From an uncultured Eubacteriales bacterium (GTDB taxonomy: Bacteria; Bacillota; Clostridia; Christensenellales; CAG-138), in NCBI GenBank assembly GCA_902792295.1, contig CADAZC010000013.1, positions 1-45,695 of the forward strand: 45,695 nucleotides of DNA, written 5' to 3'. The translations under genes and the position numbers were made by a program. Positions 8,062 to 15,870 of this stretch are shown one piece after another (the stretch's first letter is position 1; each line of letters begins with the position of its first letter). Under the pieces are notes generated by a model, which saw only the letters and a program-made list of their open reading frames with translations, did not search any database and was not told the DNA's origin.

Positions 8062-9705
8062 TTACCTCGAAACTGATTGTTCTGTCGTGAGACGGTTTGC
8101 TTTTTTGCGGCGGAAGAATCCGACGAGCCAGTATATAAGCCGCACCAGTCCGTCGACTGCAACGCATGCGGCGAGCGCGATCGTGAACGGCCGCACGATG
8201 CTCTTCGGAATCAGCAGAAATCCGAGTCCGAACAGCCCGATCACGGCGCCCTCGACAAAGTTCCAGACCCGCAGGAACCGCTTTTCTTTCTGCTTGATGC
8301 CGAGCAGGATCGCATAGTATGCGATCGCGAGACACAGGATGCCGTAAATTGCGCTGCCGATCAGGAACATTGCATGGTCCTTGACAAACAGGATCACCGC
8401 CAGCGCGATCATGGCGATCAGGATGAAAACCCTGCCGCGCATCTCGTCGAACTTGCCGTGCTGCTTGACGAGCCGCCGGATCATAAGTACCAGCTGCAGA
8501 ACGGCAAGCGCGGTGACAATGATCATCGTCGTCAGCTCGAACACCATGCCGGACGCAAAGAACAGGAGCACGCCCGCAATCGCGAACGCCGCCGCCTGAA
8601 TACGGAGATCGGCGGCGAGCTTTTTCAGCTTTTCCGTCTTTGTCTGCGGGATCTCCGTGAGCGCGTCGTCGAACAGGATCCTGTTCGGCAGCATGGCAAT
8701 GGTCTTTCTGGTCGTTTCGCTGACGCCCGTGAGCTTAATGAGGACCGACTGCAGCCGGTCAAGGTTCAGATCCTCCAGCGATTCGGCGCCGTCCGCCGCC
8801 ACCGCGTCGAACAGTTCGTTGATAAAGACCGTTCGGTCCCGCTGCGGAATGCTCTCGACCCAGTCGTTCAGCAGCTTGTTGATCCATACGCTGTTCGGAT
8901 CGGTCTGCTCCGCCGTCGCCAGGTTGCCGCAGTCGATCTGCCACGACGCAAGCGAATGCTGCAGGATCCCCTTCTGGCTCGAACGTACGATCTTCGTGTC
9001 CGTGATGTGCGGCTCGAACAGCATGCCGATCACATCGAACTCCGGAATGATGCGCGTGGTCTTCGGGTCGATGCGTTTATCGAGCTCGGGATCGAGCACC
9101 TCGGGGCAGAAGCCGGGTCCGTCCAGCAGAAAGACGCGGCGGACCTTTTCCCACTTCGCGTCGCTCAGCATGCTCGCGGCGTACTGCGCCTGATTCGCGC
9201 CCTTCGAATGCCCGCCGATGTACCACACGCCGTCGTCGATCATGTGTTCGGCGTAGGAAAGCGAAAGGAGCTGTGCCTCCGTGCGCGTGAACGAGATCAT
9301 GCAGTCCTCGCGCCAGCCCGCGATCGACGCGTCCGTGCCGCGATAGGCAATGAACGAAAAATCGTCGGCGTGGAAGGTCACCGCCGCAAACTGCAGCGGC
9401 GGAGTCGCGCGCAGCTCGTTTTCATAATCGGACATGCGCAGCGTGCCGAAGCGTTTGGAACGCGCCGCAAGTTCAAAGACCTCGCCGTTGCCGAGATCGC
9501 CGCCCGTGATCTCGAGTTTCGCTTCGCCCGATTCGATCATGGGAATGCAGTCGGAAATCCTGTATTCCGGCCTGCTTTCCTTAAAGACCGGCGTAAGATC
9601 GTAATAGCTGACGTTGCACAGAACAAGCGCGTCCGCCTCCCGGAACGGATAGGCGTGAAAATCAAGGTCGCCGACCCAGCGAATGTAATCTGCAAGCTTC
9701 TCCAT
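8062..9705 (-). CDS. DUF2974 (Mbeg1-like) alpha/beta hydrolase with a membrane C-terminus
   Basis: 547 residues. The N-terminal MEKLADYIRWVGDLDF start, FIAYRGTD at 118-125 and the nucleophile elbow GGHSKGAN (Ser167 in GHSKG) mark a DUF2974 lipase-like hydrolase. Asp and His of the triad are probably in FLLDGPGF and a later His. The last 180 residues hold about six membrane helices resembling DUF308/HdeD, so the enzyme is membrane-tethered. The frame is open further upstream, but the ATG at 9705 has GGAGGA before it and fits the family start. A small hairpin (arms CTATCG/CGATAG, 9717-9732) sits right before the ribosome site. It shares a promoter with the QueT-PAP2 gene, suggesting lipid chemistry at the membrane (inference). 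Confidence 0.85.
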   Translation of the reverse strand: MEKLADYIRWVGDLDFHAYPFREADALVLCNVSYYDLTPVFKESRPEYRISDCIPMIESGEAKLEITGGDLGNGEVFELAARSKRFGTLRMSDYENELRATPPLQFAAVTFHADDFSFIAYRGTDASIAGWREDCMISFTRTEAQLLSLSYAEHMIDDGVWYIGGHSKGANQAQYAASMLSDAKWEKVRRVFLLDGPGFCPEVLDPELDKRIDPKTTRIIPEFDVIGMLFEPHITDTKIVRSSQKGILQHSLASWQIDCGNLATAEQTDPNSVWINKLLNDWVESIPQRDRTVFINELFDAVAADGAESLEDLNLDRLQSVLIKLTGVSETTRKTIAMLPNRILFDDALTEIPQTKTEKLKKLAADLRIQAAAFAIAGVLLFFASGMVFELTTMIIVTALAVLQLVLMIRRLVKQHGKFDEMRGRVFILIAMIALAVILFVKDHAMFLIGSAIYGILCLAIAYYAILLGIKQKEKRFLRVWNFVEGAVIGLFGLGFLLIPKSIVRPFTIALAACVAVDGLVRLIYWLVGFFRRKKANRLTTEQSVSR

Positions 9706-9756
9706 GGATATCCTCCCTATCGCGTCCGATAGCAGGTCAAAAGCCCTAATATAATA

Positions 9757-9785
9757 ATTATAGTACGATTCGGACGTTTTATCAA
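9757..9785 (-). promoter_or_regulatory. Promoter of the hydrolase / QueT-PAP2 operon
   Basis: Minus strand: TTGATA (9780-9785), 17-bp spacer, perfect TATAAT (9757-9762), 52 bp before the start at 9705. It is back to back with the plus-strand promoter at 9814-9842. Confidence 0.8.
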
Positions 9786-9813
9786 GAGTATGCGGCGAAT
9801 AACGCGCCATGTG

Positions 9814-9842
9814 TTGACTTTTCGGGGAAAATCCGATACGAT
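9814..9842 (+). promoter_or_regulatory. Promoter of the 9849 gene, predicting a leaderless transcript
   Basis: TTGACT (9814-9819), 17-bp spacer, TACGAT (9837-9842). The start codon ATG is at 9849, exactly where transcription should begin (about 7 nt after the -10). There is no purine-rich ribosome site before it. Confidence 0.7.
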
Positions 9843-9848
9843 TTATAT

Positions 9849-10379
9849 ATGATCTCCATGAAAGACGCGATTGCTGCCGCGCTCGGCGAATTTGTCGAAC
9901 GGATCACGGGCGTGCGCCCGACGTTCAGACCCTCGAAGAAGGCGCATCTTGCTTCGAGCGATTTTCTGCGCAATGACGCGGACGAAACGGCGAAGCTGCT
10001 TTCGGCGCATGCGGAAGAATGCACGCTTTTTTCCGCGCCGCTCTTAAAAGAGATCAAGGCGGAAAACGGCTGGCTGCTGTTCTTTTTTACGGCGGACGCG
10101 ATCGACGCGTACGAAGCGGTGCTGCCGGAGCCCGAGGAGCCGGACGATTCGTATTTTGCGCGGCGGCTTTGGATCACGGTTCATCACGCCGACGCGGAAA
10201 CGCCGGACGATCCGGTCCTTCTGGACGGATTCTATGCGGCTCTGTTCTCGGCGCCGAACGGCGAACAGCGATTTTTATCCGCGCCGCGGCATCTTGACGG
10301 AACCGCGCGCGTCGCGCTCGAACAGCGCATGAAACGCATGGCAAACATATTATTATGGGAACGGAGGAATACCCTATGA
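9849..10379 (+). CDS. Unknown soluble protein, leaderless, coupled to an MBL-fold hydrolase
   Basis: 176 residues, no export signal, not recognised. It is built of helices at the start (MKDAIAAALGEFVERI) with a central hydrophobic strand GWLLFFF and an acidic middle (PEPEEPDDS). A weak likeness to the N-terminal helical part of arginyl-tRNA synthetases (KAHLASSDF..ND..ETAKLL) is too slight to use. The ATG at 9849 coincides with the predicted transcription start; an in-frame ATG at 9861 is an alternative. Its TGA overlaps the next gene's ATG (ATGA at 10376), so the two proteins are translationally coupled. Confidence 0.75.
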   Translation: MISMKDAIAAALGEFVERITGVRPTFRPSKKAHLASSDFLRNDADETAKLLSAHAEECTLFSAPLLKEIKAENGWLLFFFTADAIDAYEAVLPEPEEPDDSYFARRLWITVHHADAETPDDPVLLDGFYAALFSAPNGEQRFLSAPRHLDGTARVALEQRMKRMANILLWERRNTL

Positions 10380-10969
10380 ACTGCGAATGGCTCGGTCATT
10401 CGACCTTTCTGATCACCAACGAAGCGGGCGGACGCCTTGTCACCGATCCCGTGGACGAAAAGAGCATCCCGAACCTAAAGCACGTCATTGCGGACGTGAT
10501 CACCGTTTCGCACCGGCATTTCGATCACTGCGCCGCGGAGCGCATCGGCGGCGAACCGGCGATCAAGGAAACCGTCGAACCCGAAACGCTCGCGGGCTTT
10601 TCGATTCGCGGATTCCGCACGTTCCATGACGAGGTGAAAGGCGCAAAGCGCGGACCGAACGTGATCTTTTCGATCGAAGCGGACGGGCAGAAGATCGTGC
10701 ACTGCGGCGACCTCGGGCACATGCCGGACGACGAAACGCTCGAAGCGATCAAGGGCTGCGACATTCTGCTGCTTCCGGTCGGCGGCATCTTCACCGTCGA
10801 CGGCAAAGCCGCGTGGGAGATCACAAAGCGCGTCGCGCCGAAAAACGTCGTGCCGATGCACTTCTTTACGTCCGACCTCGGGTTTCATCTCGAGCCGGTC
10901 GACAATTTCCTCGCCGCGGCAAAGGCGGACCCCGCACCGATCGTGATCAACGTCCCCTCGCGCGGCTGA
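10376..10969 (+). CDS. Metallo-beta-lactamase-fold hydrolase (UlaG/UPF0173-like)
   Basis: 197 residues, cytosolic. MNCEWLGHSTFLI at the start and the metal motif SHRHFDH (His46, His48, Asp50, His51) place it in the small single-domain MBL group that includes UlaG and UPF0173. HCGDLGH at about 105-111 and VPMHFFTSD near the end supply further ligands. This group is compact and lacks RNA-binding additions, so small-molecule hydrolysis is expected; the substrate is unknown. The ATG at 10376 has CGGAGGA upstream and overlaps the preceding stop. A frame extension to 10355 exists but lacks a ribosome site. It is followed after 12 bp by the alcohol dehydrogenase. Confidence 0.88.
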   Translation: MNCEWLGHSTFLITNEAGGRLVTDPVDEKSIPNLKHVIADVITVSHRHFDHCAAERIGGEPAIKETVEPETLAGFSIRGFRTFHDEVKGAKRGPNVIFSIEADGQKIVHCGDLGHMPDDETLEAIKGCDILLLPVGGIFTVDGKAAWEITKRVAPKNVVPMHFFTSDLGFHLEPVDNFLAAAKADPAPIVINVPSRG

Positions 10970-10981
10970 AAGGAGTGCCTT

Positions 10982-12148
10982 ATGCTTGGAACGTTTACCT
11001 TCTCCAATCCCACGAAGCTCTACTTCGGCGAAGAAGCGCTCGAAGGACTGAAAACGGAGCTGCCGAAATACGGCAGGACCGTGCAGCTGATCTACGGCGG
11101 CGGTTCCGTCAAGAAAAACGGGATCTACGACGCGGTCGTTTCGATCCTGCGCGCGTGCGGCAAAACGATCGTCGAGGACGGCGGCGTAATGCCGAACCCT
11201 ACGGCGGAGAAACTGCGCGACGGCGTGCGCATCGCACGCGAAAACAACGTCGACCTGCTGCTTGCGGTCGGCGGCGGCTCCTGCTGCGACTATGCAAAGG
11301 CGGTGTCCGTGTCGGTGCACGAGCCCGAGGACCCGTGGATCAAGTATTTCGCGCGCTACGAGGATCCGACCTGCGAGATCGTGCCGGTCGGCTGCGTGCT
11401 GACGATGGCGGGAACCGGCTCGGAGATGAACGGCGGCTCGGTCATTACGAACACAGCGGAGAAGATGAAGATCGGCAAGGTCTTTGACGAGCGCGTCAAC
11501 CCGCGTTTCTCGATCCTGAACCCGAAGTTCACGTATTCGCTTCCGATGCGGCAGACCGTCGCGGGCGTGTACGACATTTTCAGCCACATCTGCGAGCAGT
11601 ATTTCTCCGGCACGGACGAGAACGTGAGCGACGCGCTTTCGGAGGCGCTGATGCGCACGGTGGTGAGCGCCTCGCGCATCGTGATCCGCGAACCCGAAAA
11701 CTACGAGGCGCGCTCGAACATCATGTGGGCGGCGACGTGGGCGCTGAACAATCTGATCGGCTGCGGCAAAACCGAGGACTGGATGGTGCATATGCTCGGG
11801 CAGGCGATCGGCGCGTACACCGACGCGACGCACGGACTGACGCTCGCGGCGGTCTCGCTGCCGTACTACCGGCTCGTCATGCCGTACGGCCTGCCGAAAT
11901 TCGTCCGCTTCGCAAAGGAGGTCTGGCGCGTCGATCCCGCGGGAAAGACGGACGAGCAGATCGCGGAGGAAGGACTTTGCGCCATGCATGCATGGATGAA
12001 GGAGATCGGCGTCGCCGTTTCGATGCGCGATCTCGGCGCGACCGCAGACATGATCGAGGGCATCGCGGACGCGACGATCCTCATGGACGCCGGCTATCAT
12101 GCGCTGACGCGGGACGAGGTCGTAAAAATCTTAAACGAGAGCTTATAA
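10982..12148 (+). CDS. Iron-dependent alcohol dehydrogenase (BDH/YqhD type)
   Basis: 388 residues, the usual length. Cytosolic group III dehydrogenase that reduces aldehydes to alcohols with NAD(P)H. The nucleotide loop VGGGS is at 96-100, TMAGTGSEMN at 141-150, and the four metal ligands are Asp198 and His202 (GVYDIFSH), His270 (MVHMLGQ) and His284 (DATHG). The NFTF-like N-terminus (MLGTFTFSNPTKLYFG) is typical of butanol dehydrogenases BdhA/B and YqhD. AAGGAG precedes the ATG. It sits between the MBL-fold gene and a flavodoxin 18 bp downstream, suggesting a small redox or detoxification operon. Cofactor preference (NADPH or NADH) cannot be fixed by eye. Confidence 0.93.
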   Translation: MLGTFTFSNPTKLYFGEEALEGLKTELPKYGRTVQLIYGGGSVKKNGIYDAVVSILRACGKTIVEDGGVMPNPTAEKLRDGVRIARENNVDLLLAVGGGSCCDYAKAVSVSVHEPEDPWIKYFARYEDPTCEIVPVGCVLTMAGTGSEMNGGSVITNTAEKMKIGKVFDERVNPRFSILNPKFTYSLPMRQTVAGVYDIFSHICEQYFSGTDENVSDALSEALMRTVVSASRIVIREPENYEARSNIMWAATWALNNLIGCGKTEDWMVHMLGQAIGAYTDATHGLTLAAVSLPYYRLVMPYGLPKFVRFAKEVWRVDPAGKTDEQIAEEGLCAMHAWMKEIGVAVSMRDLGATADMIEGIADATILMDAGYHALTRDEVVKILNESL

Positions 12149-12166
12149 GCAAGGAGGAACAACGCC

Positions 12167-12643
12167 ATGATGAAGTCTTTGGTTGCATATTTTTCCGCAA
12201 GCGGCGTGACCGCGGGCGTCGCGGCGCGTCTGGCAAGCGGCGTCGGCGCGGAGCTTTTTGAAATCGTGCCCGAAACGCCGTATTCTGACGCCGATCTGAA
12301 CTGGATGGACAAAGAATCGCGGAGCACGCTGGAAATGAAGGACCTGTCCGCGCGTCCGCCGCTGAGCGGCAAGGTCGCGCCGGTCGACGAGTACGACATC
12401 ATCTTCGTCGGCTTCCCGATCTGGTGGTACCGCGAGCCGTCGATCATCGATACCTTCCTCGAGGCGTACGATTTTGCCGGAAAGACCGTTATCCCGTTCG
12501 CCACGTCCGGCGGCTCGGGACTCGGCAAGGCGCCCGCGCGCATGGCGGAGCTGTCCAAAGCGAACGTTTTGCCCGGCAGGGTCTTCCCGCCGAAGGTGTC
12601 GGAACGCGAGCTCAAGGACTGGGTAAGAAGTCTGCCGATCTGA
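12167..12643 (+). CDS. Flavodoxin-like protein
   Basis: 158 residues. The first strand and phosphate loop ([15 protein letters not shown], residues 5-19) bind the FMN phosphate, and [19 protein letters not shown] (75-93) and [12 protein letters not shown] supply the isoalloxazine loops of the Flavodoxin_4 family. The SxSGxT loop reads SASGVT, as in many clostridial members. It would carry electrons or act as a small quinone/azo reductase. AAGGAGGAA lies before the ATG-ATG start; the first is used. It is the last gene before the terminator at 12657. Confidence 0.88.
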   Translation: MMKSLVAYFSASGVTAGVAARLASGVGAELFEIVPETPYSDADLNWMDKESRSTLEMKDLSARPPLSGKVAPVDEYDIIFVGFPIWWYREPSIIDTFLEAYDFAGKTVIPFATSGGSGLGKAPARMAELSKANVLPGRVFPPKVSERELKDWVRSLPI

Positions 12644-12656
12644 AAAAGAACATGAC

Positions 12657-12683
12657 AAAGCGCCGCGACTGCGGCGCTTTTTG
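12657..12683 (+). terminator. Terminator after the flavodoxin gene
   Basis: Perfect 10-bp stem AAAGCGCCGC/GCGGCGCTTT around GACT, followed by TTTT. It ends the 9849-12643 plus-strand operon and, having A residues on its left, may also serve the minus-strand gene ending at 12719. Confidence 0.9.
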
Positions 12684-12718
12684 TACTTTCGGGTTCTGCC
12701 CGGATCTTACAAACTCCG

Positions 12719-13117
12719 TTACCGTGTAACGAACATCTCTTCACGGTATTCCCATTTGTTCAGAAAATTCCCGTCGTTATACACGATAGACACCTTTTTG
12801 CTTTCCCCGGAATTGAGTACAACCGTGAACTCGGCGTCCCCAAACAAAGAACCGTATTTTTGACACGATAGTTTCGCGATATGCTTTTTCCCATCCGCCG
12901 GAACAACAAAATCCTTATAGTATCCCCTGGTCAAACGCGCGGTTTGACCTTCAAACGAAACCGTTACGCTGCAATTGCCAATCAATTTGAGAAACGTATT
13001 GAATGCCACGCGTAGGGTTCCGTTTGCACCGGGACCGATCGGACAACCGCAGAACGGGCAGCTATTCGCTCGATCAGATACCTCTCTGCCGCAATCCGGA
13101 CATTTCATCAAAGCCAT
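12719..13117 (-). CDS. Zinc-ribbon protein of unknown function
   Basis: 132 residues. The N-terminus is a zinc ribbon with two CxxC knuckles (CPDCG at about 5-9 and CPFCG at 20-24). The rest is a beta-rich domain (TVSFEGQTARL, HIAKLSC, AEFTVVLNSGESKKVSIVY) with no membrane helix. The ribbon suggests a protein- or nucleic-acid-binding adaptor. Two starts are possible (MALMKCP); the first is used. It lies 80 bp downstream of the EF-hand gene and is probably read from the strong promoter at 13512-13540, under control of the XRE protein. Confidence 0.75.
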   Translation of the reverse strand: MALMKCPDCGREVSDRANSCPFCGCPIGPGANGTLRVAFNTFLKLIGNCSVTVSFEGQTARLTRGYYKDFVVPADGKKHIAKLSCQKYGSLFGDAEFTVVLNSGESKKVSIVYNDGNFLNKWEYREEMFVTR

Positions 13118-13197
13118 ACTGTTTTCCCTATCTTATTCCGTTTGGACGCGTCCTTCATCCTTTGAGTCCATGCTTTTGGTTTCTGCTTTTCGGCGAA

Positions 13198-13422
13198 TCA
13201 ATATCCATGATCGTCCAAATAATCTCCGACCAAGTCCTGAAACTCTTTTCCCGATATGTTTCCGTCATGGTTTTTATCCGCATCATTCGCGTTATATGTC
13301 TTTCCGTAACTGCTTGAACTGCTGAAGCAGCCGAAATTCATGACGCCGACAGTCGCAATAAGAAGAATCACGATCAAAAAGAGCGTAATTCCTGCTTTCC
13401 CGATTTTATGAGTGTTTCTCAT
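13198..13422 (-). CDS. Small membrane-anchored EF-hand protein
   Basis: 74 residues. A basic start (MRNTHKIGK) is followed by one membrane helix (about 11-30), a serine run, and a C-terminal canonical EF-hand loop DKNHDGNISGKE with calcium ligands at positions 1, 3, 5, 7 and 12. A Cys just after the helix (NFGC) resembles a lipobox but does not fit it well, so a simple anchor is as likely as a lipoprotein. GGGAAGA precedes the ATG at 13422; the longer frame to 13467 has no ribosome site. It is the first gene read from the promoter at 13512-13540. Confidence 0.72.
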   Translation of the reverse strand: MRNTHKIGKAGITLFLIVILLIATVGVMNFGCFSSSSSYGKTYNANDADKNHDGNISGKEFQDLVGDYLDDHGY

Positions 13423-13511
13423 TTTTCTTCCCCTTTCCGATATAGTTCGCAACAGTCCTCCGATCATCGAAATTGCGATCGAACGATCGGAAAAGTTCTG
13501 TTCCCGAAATA

Positions 13512-13540
13512 ATTATAGTAAATATATTTACTAATGTCAA
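13512..13540 (-). promoter_or_regulatory. Perfect consensus promoter of the EF-hand gene
   Basis: Minus strand: TTGACA (13535-13540), 17-bp spacer, TATAAT (13512-13517). The spacer is filled by the palindromic operator at 13517-13532, so a bound repressor would block RNA polymerase. Confidence 0.88.
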
Positions 13541-13557
13541 TAGTAAAAATCTTTACT
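13517..13557. promoter_or_regulatory. Two operators AGTAAA-N4-TTTACT, probable XRE repressor sites
   Basis: Site 1 at 13517-13532 and site 2 at 13542-13557 share AGTAAA-N4-TTTACT exactly, 25 bp centre to centre. Site 1 covers the spacer of the minus promoter and site 2 lies just upstream of its -35. They sit 38 bp before the XRE gene, so autorepression and repression of the divergent operon are the simplest reading (inference). Confidence 0.78.
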
Positions 13558-13594
13558 GGTGTATGCTGTCAAAAACGATGGGGAGAATATCGAT

Positions 13595-13804
13595 ATGAAC
13601 TATCGCAAGCGCATACGCGATTTAAGAGAGGACCACGACAAGACGCAGACGGAGATTGCCGAAATGCTCGGCACGTCGCAGACGATGTACGCGCGCTATG
13701 AACGCGGCGCAAGCGAGCTGCCGATCCGCCACCTTTTGAAGCTTGCGGAATATTACGGCGTTTCGACCGATTATATTCTCTGCCGTTCTGATCAGGCCAA
13801 ATAA
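13595..13804 (+). CDS. XRE-family (HTH_3) transcriptional regulator
   Basis: 69 residues, a bare lambda-Cro/C1-like domain: LREDHDKTQTEIAEMLGTSQTMYARYERGASELPIRHLLKLAEYYGVSTDYIL-type layout, with recognition helix SQTMYARYERG (about 30-40). GGGGAG lies 9 bp before the ATG at 13595; the upstream frame extension lacks a site and overlaps the operator zone. With no effector domain it should act as a simple repressor, probably of itself and of the EF-hand/zinc-ribbon genes through the AGTAAA palindromes. It is followed at once by a terminator. Confidence 0.9.
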   Translation: MNYRKRIRDLREDHDKTQTEIAEMLGTSQTMYARYERGASELPIRHLLKLAEYYGVSTDYILCRSDQAK

Positions 13805-13805
13805 T

Positions 13806-13834
13806 AAAAGCGTCGCAAACTGCGGCGCTTTTTT
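13806..13834. terminator. Bidirectional terminator between convergent genes
   Basis: Stem AAAAGCGTCGC/GCGGCGCTTTT around AAACT with A- and T-runs on the two sides, placed between the stops of the XRE gene (plus) and the YgjP-like gene (minus). Confidence 0.85.
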
Positions 13835-14525
13835 ATGGATTCAAAAGCTTTTTTCGCGCTTTCCAGTCGGGCATATACCGATCGAGGATCGCCTTGAATT
13901 CCGGTCCGTGCCCGTGCACGCGGATGTGCGCGAGCTCGTGCAGGATCACATATTCGAGGCAGGGGAGCGGATAGTGCGCAAGCTGCAGGTTCAGCGTGAT
14001 CTTTTTCGTCCGCGTGTTGCAGCTGCCCCAGCGCGAGGTCATGTCGCGGATCGTCCATTCGTTCGGCACGAGTCCCGTCTTTTCCGACCACAGCGGCAGA
14101 TAATGTTCGATCTCGGCGGTCAGCCGTTCGCGCAGAAACGCGTTCAGCACGGCTTTGCGCTTTTCGGGCGACGGTTCGCCCCGAAGCGAAATCGTGATAC
14201 CGTCGGAACCGAGGACGGCGCCGTTTTTCTTTTGGTTTTCGAGTACGGAAAGCGGGTATGCGCGCCCGAACAGACGGACGGATTCGCCGGAAACAAAGCG
14301 CTTCGGCTCGTCTGCGTGACTCTTTTTCACCTGTTCGGCATGCGCGCGGATCCAGCCCGCTTTTTCGGACAGGAACAGGCGGATCAGCACCTCTGGATAC
14401 AGCCGCGGCGCGGTGACGCGCACGGTCCCGTCCGGCGGCAGGATCGTGACGCGCACGTTTTTCACGCGCTTGCGGACGACGACCGCCTCGATGCCGTCGA
14501 CCGTGATCGTCTTTTCGCCATTCAT
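13833..14525 (-). CDS. YgjP-like zinc metallopeptidase (DUF45/SprT-type)
   Basis: 230 residues. The zinc site HELAH (with a third ligand in RVHGHGPEF) is near residue 190, preceded by the family signature WGSCNTRTKKITLN. The N-terminal half is the beta-rich YgjP region (VRKRVKNVRVTILPPDG). The family is cytosolic and poorly defined; in bacteria the domain also occurs in restriction-system fusions, but here it stands alone. Its ATG at 14525 overlaps the stop of rlmH (ATGA), so it is the third gene of a walJ-rlmH-ygjP operon. Confidence 0.9.
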   Translation of the reverse strand: MNGEKTITVDGIEAVVVRKRVKNVRVTILPPDGTVRVTAPRLYPEVLIRLFLSEKAGWIRAHAEQVKKSHADEPKRFVSGESVRLFGRAYPLSVLENQKKNGAVLGSDGITISLRGEPSPEKRKAVLNAFLRERLTAEIEHYLPLWSEKTGLVPNEWTIRDMTSRWGSCNTRTKKITLNLQLAHYPLPCLEYVILHELAHIRVHGHGPEFKAILDRYMPDWKARKKLLNP

Positions 14526-14998
14526 TTGTGGTACGCCTCGTTTCGGAGGATCTTGAAGCCGCGGTAGATCTGTTCGAGCAGCAAAAGCCGCGCGATGCGG
14601 TGCGGAAAGGTCATTTTCGAGAACGAGAGCTTTGCGTTTGCGCGGGCGTATACCTCCGGCGAAAGCCCCAGGGAGCCGCCGATGAGAAACGTCAGCGGGC
14701 GCGCTTCGGTCTCCTTTTCTTCGAGAAATGCGGCGAACTCTTCCGAGCGCATCTGCTTTCCGTCGATCGCAAGCGCGACGACGAAATCCTTTGCGCCGAT
14801 CGCTTTCAGAATGCGTTTGCCCTCCTTGTCGCGGACGATATCCTCCTCCGCAGGATGCAGGGATTCCGGCGCTTTTTCGTCGGGCAGTTCGATGATTTCA
14901 AGCGTGCAGAAGCGTCCGAGCCGCTTTTGAAATTCGGCGCAGGCGTCTTCGAAATAGCGTTCCTTCAGTTTTCCGACACAGACGATGCGAACGGTCAT
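14522..14998 (-). CDS. rlmH: 23S rRNA (pseudouridine-1915 N3)-methyltransferase
   Basis: 158 residues, within one of the usual length. SPOUT-class methyltransferase that modifies pseudouridine 1915 in helix 69 of 23S rRNA. The SAM-binding knot FLIGGSLGLSPEV (about 104-116) and the conserved C-terminus HRIARLLLLEQIYRGFKIL ending in YHK are clear. The start at 14998 fits the family (MTVRIVCVGKLKE). It overlaps walJ upstream and the YgjP-like gene downstream by ATGA junctions, so all three are coupled. The walJ-rlmH pairing is common in Firmicutes. Confidence 0.97.
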   Translation of the reverse strand: MTVRIVCVGKLKERYFEDACAEFQKRLGRFCTLEIIELPDEKAPESLHPAEEDIVRDKEGKRILKAIGAKDFVVALAIDGKQMRSEEFAAFLEEKETEARPLTFLIGGSLGLSPEVYARANAKLSFSKMTFPHRIARLLLLEQIYRGFKILRNEAYHK

Positions 14999-15780
14999 AA
15001 AATCTCGAACACCCCCGTCGGTTCCTCACGTGCGGCGACGGCGATCTGCATGTCGTTCGCAATGCCCGCCTCCTCCAGAACGGAGCGCACGGCGATCATC
15101 GCAAGCGCGGGATAGTTGTTTTCCTGGCTCAGGTGCCCCAGGATCACGTTTTTCACGCCGGTCTCGTGGAGCTTCACGAGCGCGCGGCCGCAGTCGTCGT
15201 TGTTCATATGCCCGTTGCCGGAGAGGATGCGCTTTTTCAAAAGATACGGATAGCTGCCCGCCATCAGCATGTCGACGTCGTGGTTCGCCTCGAACAGCAG
15301 AAGGTCGCAGCCGGACAGGATCGAAAGGATGCGCGCGTCGACGTGACCGAGGTCGGTGCATACGCCGACCTTATGCCCCTGCGCGGAAACGGTGAACCCC
15401 ACGCAATGGACCGCGTCGTGCGGAACGGAAAACGGCAGAATGCGCGCGCCCGCGAGATAGAAATCGCGGTCGGACTCGAACACGCAGACGTTTTTGGCGG
15501 CGACGTCGCGAAGAGGCGCTTTCAGCACCGACCACGTATCTGCGTTCGCGTACACCGGAATATCGTATTTTTTGGACAGAATGTTGACGCCGCGCACATG
15601 GTCGATATGCTCGTGCGTGATGAGGATCGCGGAGAGCGTGCGCGGGTCAACGCCCACCCGTTCCAAAAGCTCGGTGATGCGTTTGCACGAAAGCCCCGCG
15701 TCGATCAAAAGACGCGCATTTCCCGCTTCGATATAGGTCGCGTTCCCCGAGGAACCGCTGCACAAAGGACAAAGCTTCAT
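14995..15780 (-). CDS. walJ: WalJ/YycJ-family MBL-fold exonuclease-like protein
   Basis: 261 residues. The N-terminus MKLCPLCSGSSGNATYIE and the metal motif THEHIDH (His56, His58, Asp60, His61) define the YycJ/WalJ group; members are 5'-3' DNA exonucleases linked to mismatch repair and to cell-wall control in the WalKR locus. Here it is not with walKR but heads the rlmH operon. GGGAGG lies before the ATG at 15780; a longer open frame upstream runs into the divergent ispE promoter and is not coding. An extended -10 (TGCTATACT) is present at 15799-15807. Confidence 0.92.
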   Translation of the reverse strand: MKLCPLCSGSSGNATYIEAGNARLLIDAGLSCKRITELLERVGVDPRTLSAILITHEHIDHVRGVNILSKKYDIPVYANADTWSVLKAPLRDVAAKNVCVFESDRDFYLAGARILPFSVPHDAVHCVGFTVSAQGHKVGVCTDLGHVDARILSILSGCDLLLFEANHDVDMLMAGSYPYLLKKRILSGNGHMNNDDCGRALVKLHETGVKNVILGHLSQENNYPALAMIAVRSVLEEAGIANDMQIAVAAREEPTGVFEIL

Positions 15781-15798
15781 ATTGCCTCCCGATTTATC

Positions 15799-15807
15799 AG
15801 TATAGCA
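15799..15807 (-). promoter_or_regulatory. Extended -10 of the walJ-rlmH operon
   Basis: Minus strand TGCTATACT, 19 bp before the walJ start, with a weak TTTTCG 17 bp further up. It is divergent from the ispE promoter only 30 bp away. Confidence 0.6.
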
Positions 15808-15835
15808 CATTTGCGGATGGACGAAAAGCTTTTTA

Positions 15836-15864
15836 TTGCGCCGCGAAAAAAGAAGTGGTATACT
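15836..15864 (+). promoter_or_regulatory. Promoter of ispE, predicting a leaderless transcript
   Basis: TTGCGC (15836-15841), 17-bp spacer, TATACT (15859-15864). The ispE ATG at 15871 lies 7 nt after the -10, at the expected transcription start, and no ribosome site is present. Confidence 0.7.
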
Positions 15865-15870
15865 CATCGC

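Noticed and set aside
9706..9760. Possible preQ1 riboswitch before the operon that holds the QueT fusion
   Set aside because: The leader is short and has only one small hairpin; no preQ1 core could be recognised.
15799..15870. Start of ispE further upstream in the same frame
   Set aside because: The frame runs through the walJ gene in antisense and lacks family sequence; the protein family begins at the ATG at 15871.
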